A stretch of 64,000 nt of DNA from Symbiodinium natans (Eukaryota; Sar; Dinophyceae; Suessiales; Symbiodiniaceae), in contig CAJNDS010000835.1 of NCBI GenBank assembly GCA_905221605.1, forward strand, positions 186,001-250,000, given 5' to 3'. Below, in pieces: positions 23,310 to 33,490 of the stretch. A model generated the notes under the pieces. It searched no databases. It saw only the letters and a list, made by a program, of their open reading frames with translations, and had not been told where the DNA came from. Position numbers and translations under genes: made by a program. Positions within the stretch are counted from its first letter, which is position 1. Each line of letters opens with the position of its first letter.

Positions 23310-23547
23310 CGAAGAGCTTGCAAGGCGATTTCAAGAATGGGGAATGGTTAATATCATTCCTATGGCACAGGATGTGGACGAACAGCTACGAGCACAACTC
23401 CAGTATGTGTACACGCCTCATGGCAAGAGATACCACCGACCTACATGTGCAGATGTGCAAAGGTCAGAGAGATTCACTTACAGTGCAGCAGTGCATGCGA
23501 GATTGCACTACCGTCCTTGTGGCAATTGCAGGCCCGGGACCATGTGA
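23310..23547 (+). CDS. Cys/His-rich C-terminal segment, element 1
   Basis: A +1 frame relative to the RT ORF stays open from about 23152 to 23547. Past the RT stop it reads as protein ending GKRYHRPTCADV, then HARLHYRPCGNCRPG. The pattern H-x3-C then C-x2-C resembles small zinc-binding modules found at the C-termini of some nucleases and Pol proteins. It may be the original C-terminus of Pol, now reached only by a second frameshift. The range starts at the end of the RT ORF and is approximate. Confidence 0.5.
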
Positions 23548-23783
23548 GTGAATGATGGAATGTTTCACTTTTCCGTACAGTGTGAGCTACAACGAGTACA
23601 AGCTTACCTGAGCGAAGTGTTACCCACGAGGAAGCAGTGGGAACAGTTTTCACCGAGTGCAAGGACTCCATAGAGAGAGCACAACGAGGCCATCGCACAA
23701 TACCAGATGAGCCCAACGACATACCTGTACAGTTTCTACAAACCCATTACTGTAGAGTGATGTTGAGCTTACAGTTCGCACAA

Positions 23784-23796
23784 CATCAAGGCGGGG
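23784..23796 (+). other. Polypurine tract, element 1
   Basis: The purine-rich run ending AAGGCGGGG lies immediately before the 3' LTR, where plus-strand synthesis is primed in LTR elements. Element 3 has nearly the same tract (GAGGCGGGG) before TGTAAG at 38840. Confidence 0.8.
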
Positions 23797-23931
23797 TGTA
23801 AAGTTTTTCTACTACCTGGGAACCCCACCTACCAACCCAAAGGGTTGATGAGCATGTGTGGATTTGTGACTCATGTTTTACCGACAGCGCCTTTACCGGT
23901 TCAAGGAAAAAGAGCAACTTGAAGTTTAGCA
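23797..23931 (+). repeat. 3' LTR of element 1
   Basis: A 135-bp LTR differing from the 5' copy at four positions, all transitions. It is followed by the target duplication ACTTA at 23932-23936. Confidence 0.95.
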
Positions 23932-24080
23932 ACTTAACATGACGGATATTTCCAAGAACAAAACAATCTTCGTGAAGAACCGAAGGTCCCTCTGGTACCT
24001 TTTCCCTTGAAAGCACGAACCCTGACCTCTCACACAAGTGCGGACAACTCTCTCTTTTTCACAGTCAGAGCCACTTGAGC

Positions 24081-24092
24081 CTTGAGCCAAAA
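24081..24092 (-). other. Spliced-leader-like sequence in LTR
   Basis: On the minus strand TTTTGGCTCAAG is followed by GCTCAAG. The first matches the last 12 bases of the dinoflagellate spliced leader, and the second its last 7. It sits about 90 nt downstream of the TATA-like box. The other LTR has a mutated version near 33615. It could be a relic of a trans-spliced, retro-integrated transcript, or coincidence. Confidence 0.35.
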
Positions 24093-24177
24093 GTCACGAA
24101 GTGCACAAACTAAACGAATTCTCTCTTGTGAGCTTAAACTCAGCTTCAGAACGAAGTTCCTACACACTGCACACTCA

Positions 24178-24187
24178 CTTTAAATAG
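24178..24187 (-). promoter_or_regulatory. TATA-like box in LTR of element 2
   Basis: The minus-strand CTATTTAAAG lies about 165 bp into the LTR and is conserved in the other LTR at 33709-33718. It is the best promoter candidate. Dinoflagellate genes usually lack TATA boxes, so the assignment is tentative. Confidence 0.4.
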
Positions 24188-24351
24188 CGTATTGGGCAAA
24201 AACACACTCGTATGATTTCCTTGGAAATCAACGAGGCATAAACCATCGAGGATGGGATCACACGGATTCCCAATCACTCCGAAGCAAAACAAACCTATAC
24301 AAGCTGATCCAAAACATGACAAAAACATCACTGATCAGCCACAATCTTCCA

Positions 24352-25090
24352 CCCCCCGCATTTTGCTGAGGGTTCATGTCAAAGATCTGAAGTCCAAGCC
24401 CAGCTCGGCACTTCAACACTAAGGGGATGCCCTGGCCACATTCCCTTGGTGCGTACTCGCCACCAAACGAAACAAACAACACACCAGTCGATCTCTGACA
24501 TCAAACTTAAAACTCATGCAAGATCCCACCATCAGGCAGGTTGTCCTGGGTCCACATCACTGGTAACCCAAGAGTTCGTTGTCCAAACACGTGAAAAACG
24601 AATTAAACTTGCATCCACCTGCACTGGGGCAGGGTTGTCTTGGAACGAATCCAAGAGTTCGTGGTGACAAACACGTGAAAACGAATTAATGCAAGCTTCA
24701 GATGTTTCCCACTCAGCACTCGACCTTGTCGTGGTACTCCTCCTCAGTCTCGCATCTTCCAGGTCACCAAACTCACCAACTAGCATCGGCTAGCTGATCC
24801 TTCAGGAAAAGATTGGCTTCATAGTTTCGCTTCTTCCAGCGTACCATCAGCCAAAAACGTCTTCAGAGGTGGCAATCAGACGCCTTGCAGAAGGGGCTAT
24901 AGAGTCCCTCGTTGAGTTTCATCATCATTTTGCCTCCTCTTTGCAAACTTCTCATGCACTGAAACAAGGGCTCACACTAACCAGAAAAATCGCGGGCGCT
25001 CCATGGCGGCAACGCGGCCATGGCTTCCAAAAAAAATGGCTGCGGGTTTCACTCACCCACCCAACCACTGAGATCACTTAGCATCTCAGT
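24352..25090. other. 3' untranslated part of element 2
   Basis: About 740 bp lie between the end of the gag-pol ORF and the 3' LTR, including the G-rich tract at the LTR edge. A phrase near ACACGTGAAAA occurs twice (about 24588 and 24671) within a 75-80 bp imperfect duplication. No coding sequence is supported. Confidence 0.5.
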
Positions 25091-28000
25091 TCATTCTTCA
25101 TCCTCTTCGCCCTTCTTCTCGCCAGCTCCAGTTGACTCCATCAACTTGGCGCGGCGCTCCTTGGCGGCTTCCTTCATCTCCGCCAACTCAGCCGTCCTCG
25201 TTTCCATCATCACATCCTGCGAAGATCGGCTAGGCTCAGCTGGCGTCTCCGCAGGCCTCTCAGTTGGCTGGTCTCCAACCTTTCTCTTCTTCTCTTCCAA
25301 CATCAGCTCCAAATCGGCAACACTAAAGCTTGCCTTCACACGCTCAGCAATCTGCGCGATAGCTGCTGCATCCAACTCAGATGGTACAACTGACACAGGC
25401 GAGCGAACCGCTTCGCCTTCCAGCTTTGCTCTCTTAGCAGCTTCTTCCTCGGCAGCTGACAGGTCGGCGATGCGCTTGCGCTTTCGCTCAGCTTCCTCGA
25501 ACTCTCGGTCTTGCTGTTCCGCTGCAGCCTTGAGGATCCGCTTCAGGTCCTTTTCCTCCTTCTCGAGTTTCCCAACATTCTCACCCATGATCCCAAAGGC
25601 TTGCTGCCACATGTCGGCAGGCAACGTCAAGTTGAACCTCACCACATAGTCGGTCGGCAAGTGCCACTTACACTTGCAGATCCACACAACACCGCTTCGA
25701 GTCTCACTCGCAACCACCTTCTTCCAGCTTGCCGCCCTCTGCATGTCGGTGATCTCCTCTTTCTTTTTCTCCAGGTCCTCCAAGAATCCTGCAACAGACT
25801 CCATCACGGATCTGTAGTGGCTGTAGGCCACAAACGACCACTTGGGGACTGGTCTCTCTCTCAGCTCCGGCTCGTGAATCCGAAGTGTATCACACGACAA
25901 CATCGAAATCACTCGCACTCGCTCCACCAGTTCCTTAAACACCAAGGATCCTTCCTTTGCACTTCTCTTCCAGCGCAACACCCATGGGGGATAATACGAG
26001 CTCTCAGCTTCATCCTCCATGATCCTTTCTGCTCCCAAAATGGGTAGCATGCACAACAGATCCACCATCCGCAAGACTCCGAGGTCCTGGTGCTCACCCA
26101 GAAGCAAAACAGGGACTATCCCTTTTCTCTTCAAGTACCTCACGAAGCTCAACATCGCCAGGCCACACGTTCCCGGCGGTACTTCCATGTACAGTCCTCC
26201 TTCATTCACTGCCATCTCCCAGATGATGGCCTTGCCACCAATCTGTCCACGGACATCCAAGATTCCGAAGATCTTCGTGGGTTTCTCCTGTAGCTCACAC
26301 ACCTCCTGGATGGGCTTCACCAGCTTCTCGTATGAGCTTTGATAGCGCAACATATCCTTGTCGGATAGCGTGCCTATCACGTCCTTGAGCTCTAGCTCAT
26401 CCACTGGAGTTCCGCGCCGGCAGATACTCCATGACACATCACCGAACCACTTCGGCGGCTCTGGATCCGCCAGCTCCGGAAACACGTCGACCATCCGTTC
26501 AATCACCTTCGGCATGGCCTTGGGTTTCGGTGCAGCTTGGCCTGAGCCTCGGCTTTCACCTTTATCACCCCTTTTTCCAGCAGCTCGGCGCTCCTTCTCT
26601 GCCTCTCGGAGATGGAATGCATGGCTTGCATCCGTGCCAGAGACTGTCACAGTCTGTTTGCACTTTTCGCACTTGGGCTTGCCACTTTCATCCCAGCTCA
26701 ACCCGGCAGCATGCTCGGATCTGAACAACCATTTGCAAACCTTACACCAAAAGGGGCTTTTCATCTCAGCACCCTGCTCACCCTTCCTGCTGTCTTCAGC
26801 TGCCATTTTCCTGTCCTTCACCAAAGGTACAGGCTCCAGGCTAGGGCTAGCTTCCGTGGTGCTTGAACCAAAGCTTTTGCGGTTGGACCATAAATCCATT
26901 TCTTGAACCTCAGGGGAAGAGTCTTCACGAAGGGTTTCGGGACTTCTAAGGTGGAAATTTTCAAAAACTTCGCCACACTTTTTCACACTTTTCAACGATC
27001 CAACTTGCTCCACACTGCATCCAGTTGCCTCGGCACACTGGCATGCCTGAACTCCAACCCTTGGTCGGATTCCACAGATCCTCCACACCTGCTGCACATC
27101 TTCACCAGGGTATATACCCATAGCTTGCTGGTGCTGACAGAATGTCACTTGACTCAAGCACTTTGTAAGAACGTCAGCGATCATTCCCGCTGTCGGGCAC
27201 CAAATGACCTTCAAGGTCTGAGCTTCCTGTATCCGCTCCTGAAGATAGCAGACAGCGATGTCTAAGTGGCGAACTCGCCTACTCAACCCACGGTTTAGCA
27301 AAACCGCTCTCGCTGAGGAACTGTCAGTGTGCAATCGGATCGTGACATCTGACTCGGCCAACTGACCGATCAAAGTCGCAAGTCCCTCACTCTCCTGTAC
27401 CGCAGTCAAGATGGCTCTCAACTCGGCTTCACAAGAACTCAGCGATACACACCCTTGAACTCGAGAGATTCCCTTGATCAGGCATCCTCTATAAAAGATG
27501 GCTATGCCCGACACAGATCTTCGTCCTAACGACGCTTGGGGTGCCCAACTGGCATCCGCATACACTTCCAGCTGCGCCGGCCCACTGTCCGGTACATTCC
27601 CATCAGGGCCAAAGTACTGCCATGCATGGTATTGTCCCTTTAGGAACCTAATCACTTGTCGCAATGCTTGCTCAAAGCATGCTGTTGGCTTGGACTGTCC
27701 TTGCGAAAGAATGGACATCCACCTACTCAGGTCAGGTCTCGACTGACCCCACCATGCAATCCGGCCAAGTACTGCTCTGTACCTCGCAGCTGCAGTGTCA
27801 CTCAACTCAGGATCCGAACCACTTGCTCTGCCCTTCTCGACCGTTTTCACGATGTCCGGAGGAGCAGTAACCACCTTCAGGTCCTTACAGAACTCTGTCT
27901 CGAACAGGGCATCTAAGTATGCCGGGGGCACTCGCATCCTGAGATGACTCCCTTGTCTCTCAATCTCTCGCCCCAAAAAGGTGATCTTTCCACCAGTGGA

Positions 28001-31000
28001 AGTGATTCGACCCGTTTCCTTGATCTTCAACTCTCCGTTCAGGGTGTCGGTCACCAACCGAATGGCATCTCTAGTGCCACACAGAATCAAATCGTCCACA
28101 TAGCACAACATGAGGAATCTTTTCCCTCTCACAGTGCCCTCGAAGACGGAAGGTTCCGTTGGGCATTGCTTCAACCCAACTTTCTTCACAACTGTCGCCA
28201 GCTTCAAGTTCCAAGCTTTGGCGGCAACTCTCAAACCATTCATGGCTTGATCCAGAATCATAAACACCGGGACATAATAGTCCTTGCAGGCGGAAACATC
28301 CTTGGGCAATTGGATAATCGCCTTCGATCCTTTCGGAAGGGGGGAATGCAAGAATGCAGTGCTAACATCCAAAGTTGCGATATCCATAGCATCTACCGAA
28401 GCAATGGCCAAAAGCGTCCGTAACGCTTCTAAAGAAGGAGTCGTAGCACTCAGTCCTAAAGATGATGCTGTGCTCCCCTTTGCGATGTCTTGCACCACAC
28501 ACCGAGCTCTCACAGCTTCCTTGCCATTCACCACCTTTGGGCCTATGACCCATCGGGTTGGGATGATCTTTATCCCATGCTGACGAGCAAACTTCTGAGC
28601 CTCGTCTGCTCCAACCACTCTCCCTGCTTTGTGAGCAGTCATACTCTGCAGCTCAGTTCGCCGGCCTTCCACTGTTTTATCCACATCTAATGGACATCCA
28701 TCTATCTCAGACAGAACACTCGTGGGTCTTGCCAGCCAAACTTGGGATCCACACACCTTCATGGACTCCGGGAAAGTGCTATTCTTGTTGAGCAGAATCG
28801 AATTGGTCACATGTACCAACTTCGGACTCTCGTCACTGCTTACCATTTTAATAGGACCTTGAGGCACATCGAGTCTTGGGTCTAAATAAATACGATTGAT
28901 CAGCCGGGGAACTCGATTGGACTCATCTGGAACTGAGTTCACATCTGAAGTTAAACTCTCTAAACGCCGGGGAACTCGACTGGACTCATTTGGAACTGAA
29001 TCCACATCCATTTGAGGTTTTTCTTCCTCCATTGGGATCGCTTCATCCTCAGCGGGAGTTTCTCCTTCGAAGTATCCAGGTTCCATTGCCTCATCTGGAA
29101 TCCCTTGGTAAGGCAAACTTGGATCCTCAAAATCCTCCATGTCAACATCCACAACTTCTGTCGCAGGTGTTGGGACGCTTTGCTTCTCCTCCAACTTGGG
29201 ATCTGGTCGACTCTCATAGGTGATCTTCGGGCGTTTCAGGAGTGAAGGCTCACTTCCAGACTCCATCACCCCCGCATCCTTTGAGCTTCTCTGGTCCATT
29301 TTTGGAGTTTCCTCTGTTGGTTCTTTCGATTCCAACCGTTGTCGTTGAGCTTTCAACCAATCATCATACCGTTTTCGGCATTCAGCATTGTGGTTGGCTT
29401 TTCCTCTTTTTGGACCACACGCAGGACAGTTCGCTGTGCCACCATGTTCCTTCACCCATGCAGCTGGAGGTCCAACTTTGCTCATGTCGGTGGTCGGTCC
29501 CTCAGACACTCGGCCCTCAAAGGCCTTGTCCGCTTCACCTTCAATCCGATCGGGCACACCATCCTCTTTCTCCTTCAGAATCGGGGGAGCCAATGTATCC
29601 GATGGATCATGCTCCTTGAGCAAATGTTGACAATGCTCCAACCCAATCTTCAACGGAACGATGTGCTTGATGGACTTTGCTCGAAAGTGTTTTGGACAAC
29701 CATCCACCATGGCACTCACAACATGAGTCAAGCCACCAACTTCAGGGTACACATAGGCTGCTTCCACAAACCGGGAGAGCGCCGTGGTTTTCATCGAATC
29801 CGGTAGCTCAGCCAGAACTGTAGCACCTATCAACGACGATCCACACTCATGGAGGGATCTCTGTAGTACCAACTCCTGGGGTGATTTCTTCCCATCAAAG
29901 GCAGCTGCATGGTGATTGTGCATTGCAGCACAGTAAATCAGACCAAACTCAAACGCTCGAGGACTTCTTTTCAAGTCAAAGCCCTGCGCTCGTAGATCCA
30001 ACCTCACCGTGCTGAATAACTCCTTGAGTGTTCTCACTGCCCTTTCCACACCACCAACCGCTTCATGTCCCTGCGGAGGTGCTCTTTGGGTCACAATCCT
30101 AATCCCCAGATTGGCTCTCTTGATGAGGGCGCTCACCGCTGTCTCGCTGTCTGTCCTCAACAGTACAGCAGACCCTGCAATGTCCAGTCCGAAAGCATTC
30201 ATCCAATAACGAATCCAGCTGGAGGTATTGTCAGCATTGGTCCCTACCAACAGACATCCAATCATTCTGGTTGACATTTCAGTCATGACCAGTACTTTCA
30301 TGTTGGGAGCCGTCGGCTGGTCTTTCGCAAAAGTACCAGTTACCAGGTTGATGAAGCAGAAATCTGCTTGCAACGCCACGGGTCGGTCTTGAGCATCCTT
30401 GGTCCGACGATGCTGGGTTGTTCCTCTTGTCATCCGACAATGAGGACATTCGGACGAAAAAGGAATGTGGCCTCGCATCCGATGCAGCTCCATTTCTTCT
30501 TGCTTTTTCTTGGTCATTGACTGCACTGACTGCATCTGATCAACCTCCATCGGTCGTTGGCCATCATCCACATCCATGGGTCGAACCTCAGTTCTTCCAA
30601 AGGTTACTTTCTTTCGCTTTCCAGCATCACCTTGCAGGTAGATCCAAGGACATCCAGCCCAGGATACTCCATATCCCATGACTCCTTTCTTCTCGTGTCG
30701 CAGCGAAATCTCTCTTCGAGTGAACTTCACTTCCCAACCAGTATTCACCATCTGCTCGGTGCTCAAGATGTTGTGAGCCACATCTGCTACAACTCCAGTC
30801 ACACACACCGATGTCAAACCAAGATACTGCTTTCCTTCATACATAGGAAGCAAGGCTCGGATGCGAACTCGCTCGAAGACATTCACCGGGGTATCGTTGG
30901 CTGCTGAGTACCTCTCATTAGGTCCCAACGCCTTCCGATCCAAGATCTGGAACTCATCCAAGTATCTTTTCGCAATCACAGTCACCGATGCTCCTGAGTC

Positions 31001-33088
31001 AATCAACCACCATTTGCTTGCATCATCCTTTTCCATGCTTTTGACTTGATTCATCGGAGGTTTCATCAAAGACCGAACTGACTTAGATGGCAACATCTGA
31101 GATAAATCGGTAGAGATCCGATGCTCCAACTCGGCAATCCGGACTCTCGTCTCAACTTCCCATGACCAATCTATCTCATCAGTACTCCGGGGAATCCACT
31201 CTTTTCTCACTTCATCGAGCAATCCTTCCAGAGGTTGCAACACAGATTCCACTCGGGCCTCTGACTCAGGTTCATTCCATTCACCTCCAGTTAGCTGGTA
31301 GTCACTCGACTCACCCTCTTGGGAGACTTCAGCAACTGTCTTCCCCTTTCCTTTGCCTTTTCCTTTGGGCTTTCCCTTTTCGGGCTTCTTCTTGGGATCT
31401 CCTTTTGCCTTGGCTTTCGCCTTAGCATTGGGGGAATTGGGCTTCTTGCCTGAATCTCCCTCCTTATACCAGCAATCGCGGGCATAATGTCCCTTTCCAC
31501 CACACACATAGCACTCCACATCCTTCTTGTTCTGGCTTGAAGCTCGTTTGCCAGCACCTTTGCTTGATTCGCGCTTGCCTTTCTGTTCCTTTCCTTTGCC
31601 TTTTGGTTTTCCTTCGTTGCCCTTTCCCTCATTGGGATCTCGAAAAGGTTGAAGCTTCGTGCCAGGGGCTTCTGACCACACCCTTTGTTGCACCTCAAAC
31701 TTCAGAGCAACTCTTTTCAGATCTTCAAACGATTCACTATCGCCATGCAACAAGCAATGGCTTCTACACCGATCTGGCAAACTGCGCAGCAAAACCATAA
31801 CCGAATCCGCTTCTTGGATCTGCAAACCACCAGCATGCACATCGGGATCAAGACTATTGAGCAGCTTGGTGTACTTGTTCAACTCATGCTCAATCTTTCG
31901 AATGATCTCCGGAATACTGGGTGCTTTCACGGTTTGATTCACCAGCTGCGACCGAAAGAACAGGCATTCAGCTCGCGACTTCAGGCAAAACTCCTTCGCC
32001 AGCAATCTCAAAGCCACAAAACCAGATTGTTGATAAGTGCTCTCACTTTCAACATATGTCTGCAAAATCAGAGAACTCTTCTCATGATTTGCAAAAGTCT
32101 GTCGCAGGATGTGCATCAGCCTCGTCGACCTCTTCTGTTGCTCCACAGTAAGTCGATCCTGTTTCAGCCGAGACTCTTCTTGAGTCTTCACCGCATGCAT
32201 GAGCTCATTGGGAAACACTTCTGAACCCAAACCAACCCAACTGGTCAGCTTCTCCATCCAGGTCAAGAATCCAAGAGCTTCAGAGATGCGATCCTTCCAA
32301 GACGAAAAGTCAATGGTCGGCAAACTGGGCAACCATTTGTCCGATCGAGCAAACACATCCCTTTCCCTTTCTTGCTCCAGAGGTGGAGGTCTCAGTGGGG
32401 GACTTGGGCTCGCCATCCGAAAAAGCTGGGTCCCCTTCGCAGGAGTACCCACTGGCGATGCACCTTGACATCCCGAAGAAGAACTGGGCATGTTCTCAGG
32501 AACACCATCCTGAGGTAAGGGGGGATTCACCTGTTGCTGTTGCTGTGGCTGCTGTTGCTGATGCTGCTGTATCATCCACTGCTGATGCTGCTGCTGTTGC
32601 TGCACCATGGACGAAGTCATCGTTTGCATAAACTGCTGTTGCTGCACAACCAGTTGCTGCATCATGCTTTCCAATTCTCGCACTTGTCTCGTCAACCCTT
32701 GCACGTCGGGTGATGTTTGTGATGGTGTCACCACAGGTTGAGGAGGTCCAGTGGATAGTCCTGGTGGTAACGAAGGACTTCCTACCGCTTGCTGAGGCAA
32801 ACCAGGGGGAAACGAAGGGCCTCCCATTGTCTGTTGGGGTGCTCCAGTAGCTACCCCATGAGGGCTTCTGGCGGGAGTTCGACCTCTGGGCACTGGGCCA
32901 TACACAGGTTGGCTTCCTTGTGCCAAACCTTGCACCCACAGTGGGTTGGGATTTCCCAAACCCGGAAAAGGGTCTACCCTTCGCCTTGTCTCAGCATCCA
33001 TGATGGGCACAGAGCTTCCACGCTCTCGTCCACCTCTTGGACTCCTCACATGAGCTCCACTGGTATGTCGTGGGGATGTATTCAACAT
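25091..33088 (-). CDS. Single-ORF Gag-Pol with about 675-residue C-terminal extension, element 2
   Basis: One 2665-codon ORF. Order: a Gln-rich N-terminus (about residues 130-200); a Gag-like helical region; a CCHC knuckle (CYVCGGKGHYARDC, about 525-538); protease LIDSGASVTVIA near 696; integrase with an H-H-CxxC finger near 877 and D about 911, D about 975, E about 1014; RT with LCYVDDLILCG near 1662; RNase H with YADASW near 1843, ending about 1980. Then follow about 675 further residues in frame: a CxxC pair WCKVCKWLF near 2116 with CEKCK near 2139 (zinc-ribbon-like), a globular-looking region, and a long charged, probably coiled-coil C-terminus rich in Glu/Lys/Ala. I do not recognise the extension in any copia Pol. 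All catalytic motifs look intact. Confidence 0.95.
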   Translation of the reverse strand: MLNTSPRHTSGAHVRSPRGGRERGSSVPIMDAETRRRVDPFPGLGNPNPLWVQGLAQGSQPVYGPVPRGRTPARSPHGVATGAPQQTMGGPSFPPGLPQQAVGSPSLPPGLSTGPPQPVVTPSQTSPDVQGLTRQVRELESMMQQLVVQQQQFMQTMTSSMVQQQQQHQQWMIQQHQQQQPQQQQQVNPPLPQDGVPENMPSSSSGCQGASPVGTPAKGTQLFRMASPSPPLRPPPLEQERERDVFARSDKWLPSLPTIDFSSWKDRISEALGFLTWMEKLTSWVGLGSEVFPNELMHAVKTQEESRLKQDRLTVEQQKRSTRLMHILRQTFANHEKSSLILQTYVESESTYQQSGFVALRLLAKEFCLKSRAECLFFRSQLVNQTVKAPSIPEIIRKIEHELNKYTKLLNSLDPDVHAGGLQIQEADSVMVLLRSLPDRCRSHCLLHGDSESFEDLKRVALKFEVQQRVWSEAPGTKLQPFRDPNEGKGNEGKPKGKGKEQKGKRESSKGAGKRASSQNKKDVECYVCGGKGHYARDCWYKEGDSGKKPNSPNAKAKAKAKGDPKKKPEKGKPKGKGKGKGKTVAEVSQEGESSDYQLTGGEWNEPESEARVESVLQPLEGLLDEVRKEWIPRSTDEIDWSWEVETRVRIAELEHRISTDLSQMLPSKSVRSLMKPPMNQVKSMEKDDASKWWLIDSGASVTVIAKRYLDEFQILDRKALGPNERYSAANDTPVNVFERVRIRALLPMYEGKQYLGLTSVCVTGVVADVAHNILSTEQMVNTGWEVKFTRREISLRHEKKGVMGYGVSWAGCPWIYLQGDAGKRKKVTFGRTEVRPMDVDDGQRPMEVDQMQSVQSMTKKKQEEMELHRMRGHIPFSSECPHCRMTRGTTQHRRTKDAQDRPVALQADFCFINLVTGTFAKDQPTAPNMKVLVMTEMSTRMIGCLLVGTNADNTSSWIRYWMNAFGLDIAGSAVLLRTDSETAVSALIKRANLGIRIVTQRAPPQGHEAVGGVERAVRTLKELFSTVRLDLRAQGFDLKRSPRAFEFGLIYCAAMHNHHAAAFDGKKSPQELVLQRSLHECGSSLIGATVLAELPDSMKTTALSRFVEAAYVYPEVGGLTHVVSAMVDGCPKHFRAKSIKHIVPLKIGLEHCQHLLKEHDPSDTLAPPILKEKEDGVPDRIEGEADKAFEGRVSEGPTTDMSKVGPPAAWVKEHGGTANCPACGPKRGKANHNAECRKRYDDWLKAQRQRLESKEPTEETPKMDQRSSKDAGVMESGSEPSLLKRPKITYESRPDPKLEEKQSVPTPATEVVDVDMEDFEDPSLPYQGIPDEAMEPGYFEGETPAEDEAIPMEEEKPQMDVDSVPNESSRVPRRLESLTSDVNSVPDESNRVPRLINRIYLDPRLDVPQGPIKMVSSDESPKLVHVTNSILLNKNSTFPESMKVCGSQVWLARPTSVLSEIDGCPLDVDKTVEGRRTELQSMTAHKAGRVVGADEAQKFARQHGIKIIPTRWVIGPKVVNGKEAVRARCVVQDIAKGSTASSLGLSATTPSLEALRTLLAIASVDAMDIATLDVSTAFLHSPLPKGSKAIIQLPKDVSACKDYYVPVFMILDQAMNGLRVAAKAWNLKLATVVKKVGLKQCPTEPSVFEGTVRGKRFLMLCYVDDLILCGTRDAIRLVTDTLNGELKIKETGRITSTGGKITFLGREIERQGSHLRMRVPPAYLDALFETEFCKDLKVVTAPPDIVKTVEKGRASGSDPELSDTAAARYRAVLGRIAWWGQSRPDLSRWMSILSQGQSKPTACFEQALRQVIRFLKGQYHAWQYFGPDGNVPDSGPAQLEVYADASWAPQASLGRRSVSGIAIFYRGCLIKGISRVQGCVSLSSCEAELRAILTAVQESEGLATLIGQLAESDVTIRLHTDSSSARAVLLNRGLSRRVRHLDIAVCYLQERIQEAQTLKVIWCPTAGMIADVLTKCLSQVTFCQHQQAMGIYPGEDVQQVWRICGIRPRVGVQACQCAEATGCSVEQVGSLKSVKKCGEVFENFHLRSPETLREDSSPEVQEMDLWSNRKSFGSSTTEASPSLEPVPLVKDRKMAAEDSRKGEQGAEMKSPFWCKVCKWLFRSEHAAGLSWDESGKPKCEKCKQTVTVSGTDASHAFHLREAEKERRAAGKRGDKGESRGSGQAAPKPKAMPKVIERMVDVFPELADPEPPKWFGDVSWSICRRGTPVDELELKDVIGTLSDKDMLRYQSSYEKLVKPIQEVCELQEKPTKIFGILDVRGQIGGKAIIWEMAVNEGGLYMEVPPGTCGLAMLSFVRYLKRKGIVPVLLLGEHQDLGVLRMVDLLCMLPILGAERIMEDEAESSYYPPWVLRWKRSAKEGSLVFKELVERVRVISMLSCDTLRIHEPELRERPVPKWSFVAYSHYRSVMESVAGFLEDLEKKKEEITDMQRAASWKKVVASETRSGVVWICKCKWHLPTDYVVRFNLTLPADMWQQAFGIMGENVGKLEKEEKDLKRILKAAAEQQDREFEEAERKRKRIADLSAAEEEAAKRAKLEGEAVRSPVSVVPSELDAAAIAQIAERVKASFSVADLELMLEEKKRKVGDQPTERPAETPAEPSRSSQDVMMETRTAELAEMKEAAKERRAKLMESTGAGEKKGEEDEE

Positions 33089-33490
33089 AGTTCCTGAACT
33101 CAGGCTCCAGCCTGCAGTCTCTCCACAACGTCTTCTGGCGAAAATTCTCTCACCAACACCAGATGGTCCAGGCTCCTGAAGAACCTTAGTTCTACTCTAC
33201 CAAGCACCGTATTCCTCCAAGATCGGTCACAACCAATCCAGTTCCAGACAAACCACCTTGCCCGGGCTCCAAAGTGCCTCAACAGCCGCTGAACCAACTG
33301 CTTCCAAGCCTGATGAGTCCGGATCCGCCTCCTCACAGGGTAGGCTTCCCGGTACTCACTTACACGGTCCGAGTACAAGAGATTCCGGTCCACTGGCAAT
33401 CCGGGCTCTAAACCCAAACTTGCCTCCAGGCACTCACAGAGTCCTAACAAACAACCCAAGACCATACAGGGCTCGTACCACAAGGCACAA

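Larger units (their letters stand above)
15027..23931 (+). mobile_element. Ty1/copia LTR retrotransposon, element 1
   Basis: A structurally complete copia element of 8905 bp. It has two 135-bp LTRs beginning TGTAAAG and ending in CA, flanked by a perfect 5-bp target duplication ACTTA (15022-15026 and 23932-23936). A primer-binding site follows the left LTR and a purine tract AAGGCGGGG precedes the right LTR. Domain order is gag, protease, integrase, RT, RNase H, as in copia. The LTRs differ at 4 of 135 positions, all transitions, so insertion is fairly recent. The pol region is split by a +1 frame change between integrase and RT, and the leader before gag is frame-broken. It also encodes extra membrane and Cys/His segments. 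Confidence 0.95.
23971..24351 (-). repeat. 3' LTR of element 2
   Basis: A 381-bp copy (minus sense starts TGGAAGATTGTGG). It matches 33503-33844 except for scattered substitutions and a 36-bp segment at about 24201-24236 that is missing from the other copy. Confidence 0.88.

Noticed and set aside
26024-26050. CCATTTTGG on the minus strand, part of the spliced-leader sequence
   Set aside because: It lies inside coding sequence of element 2 with no match on either side.
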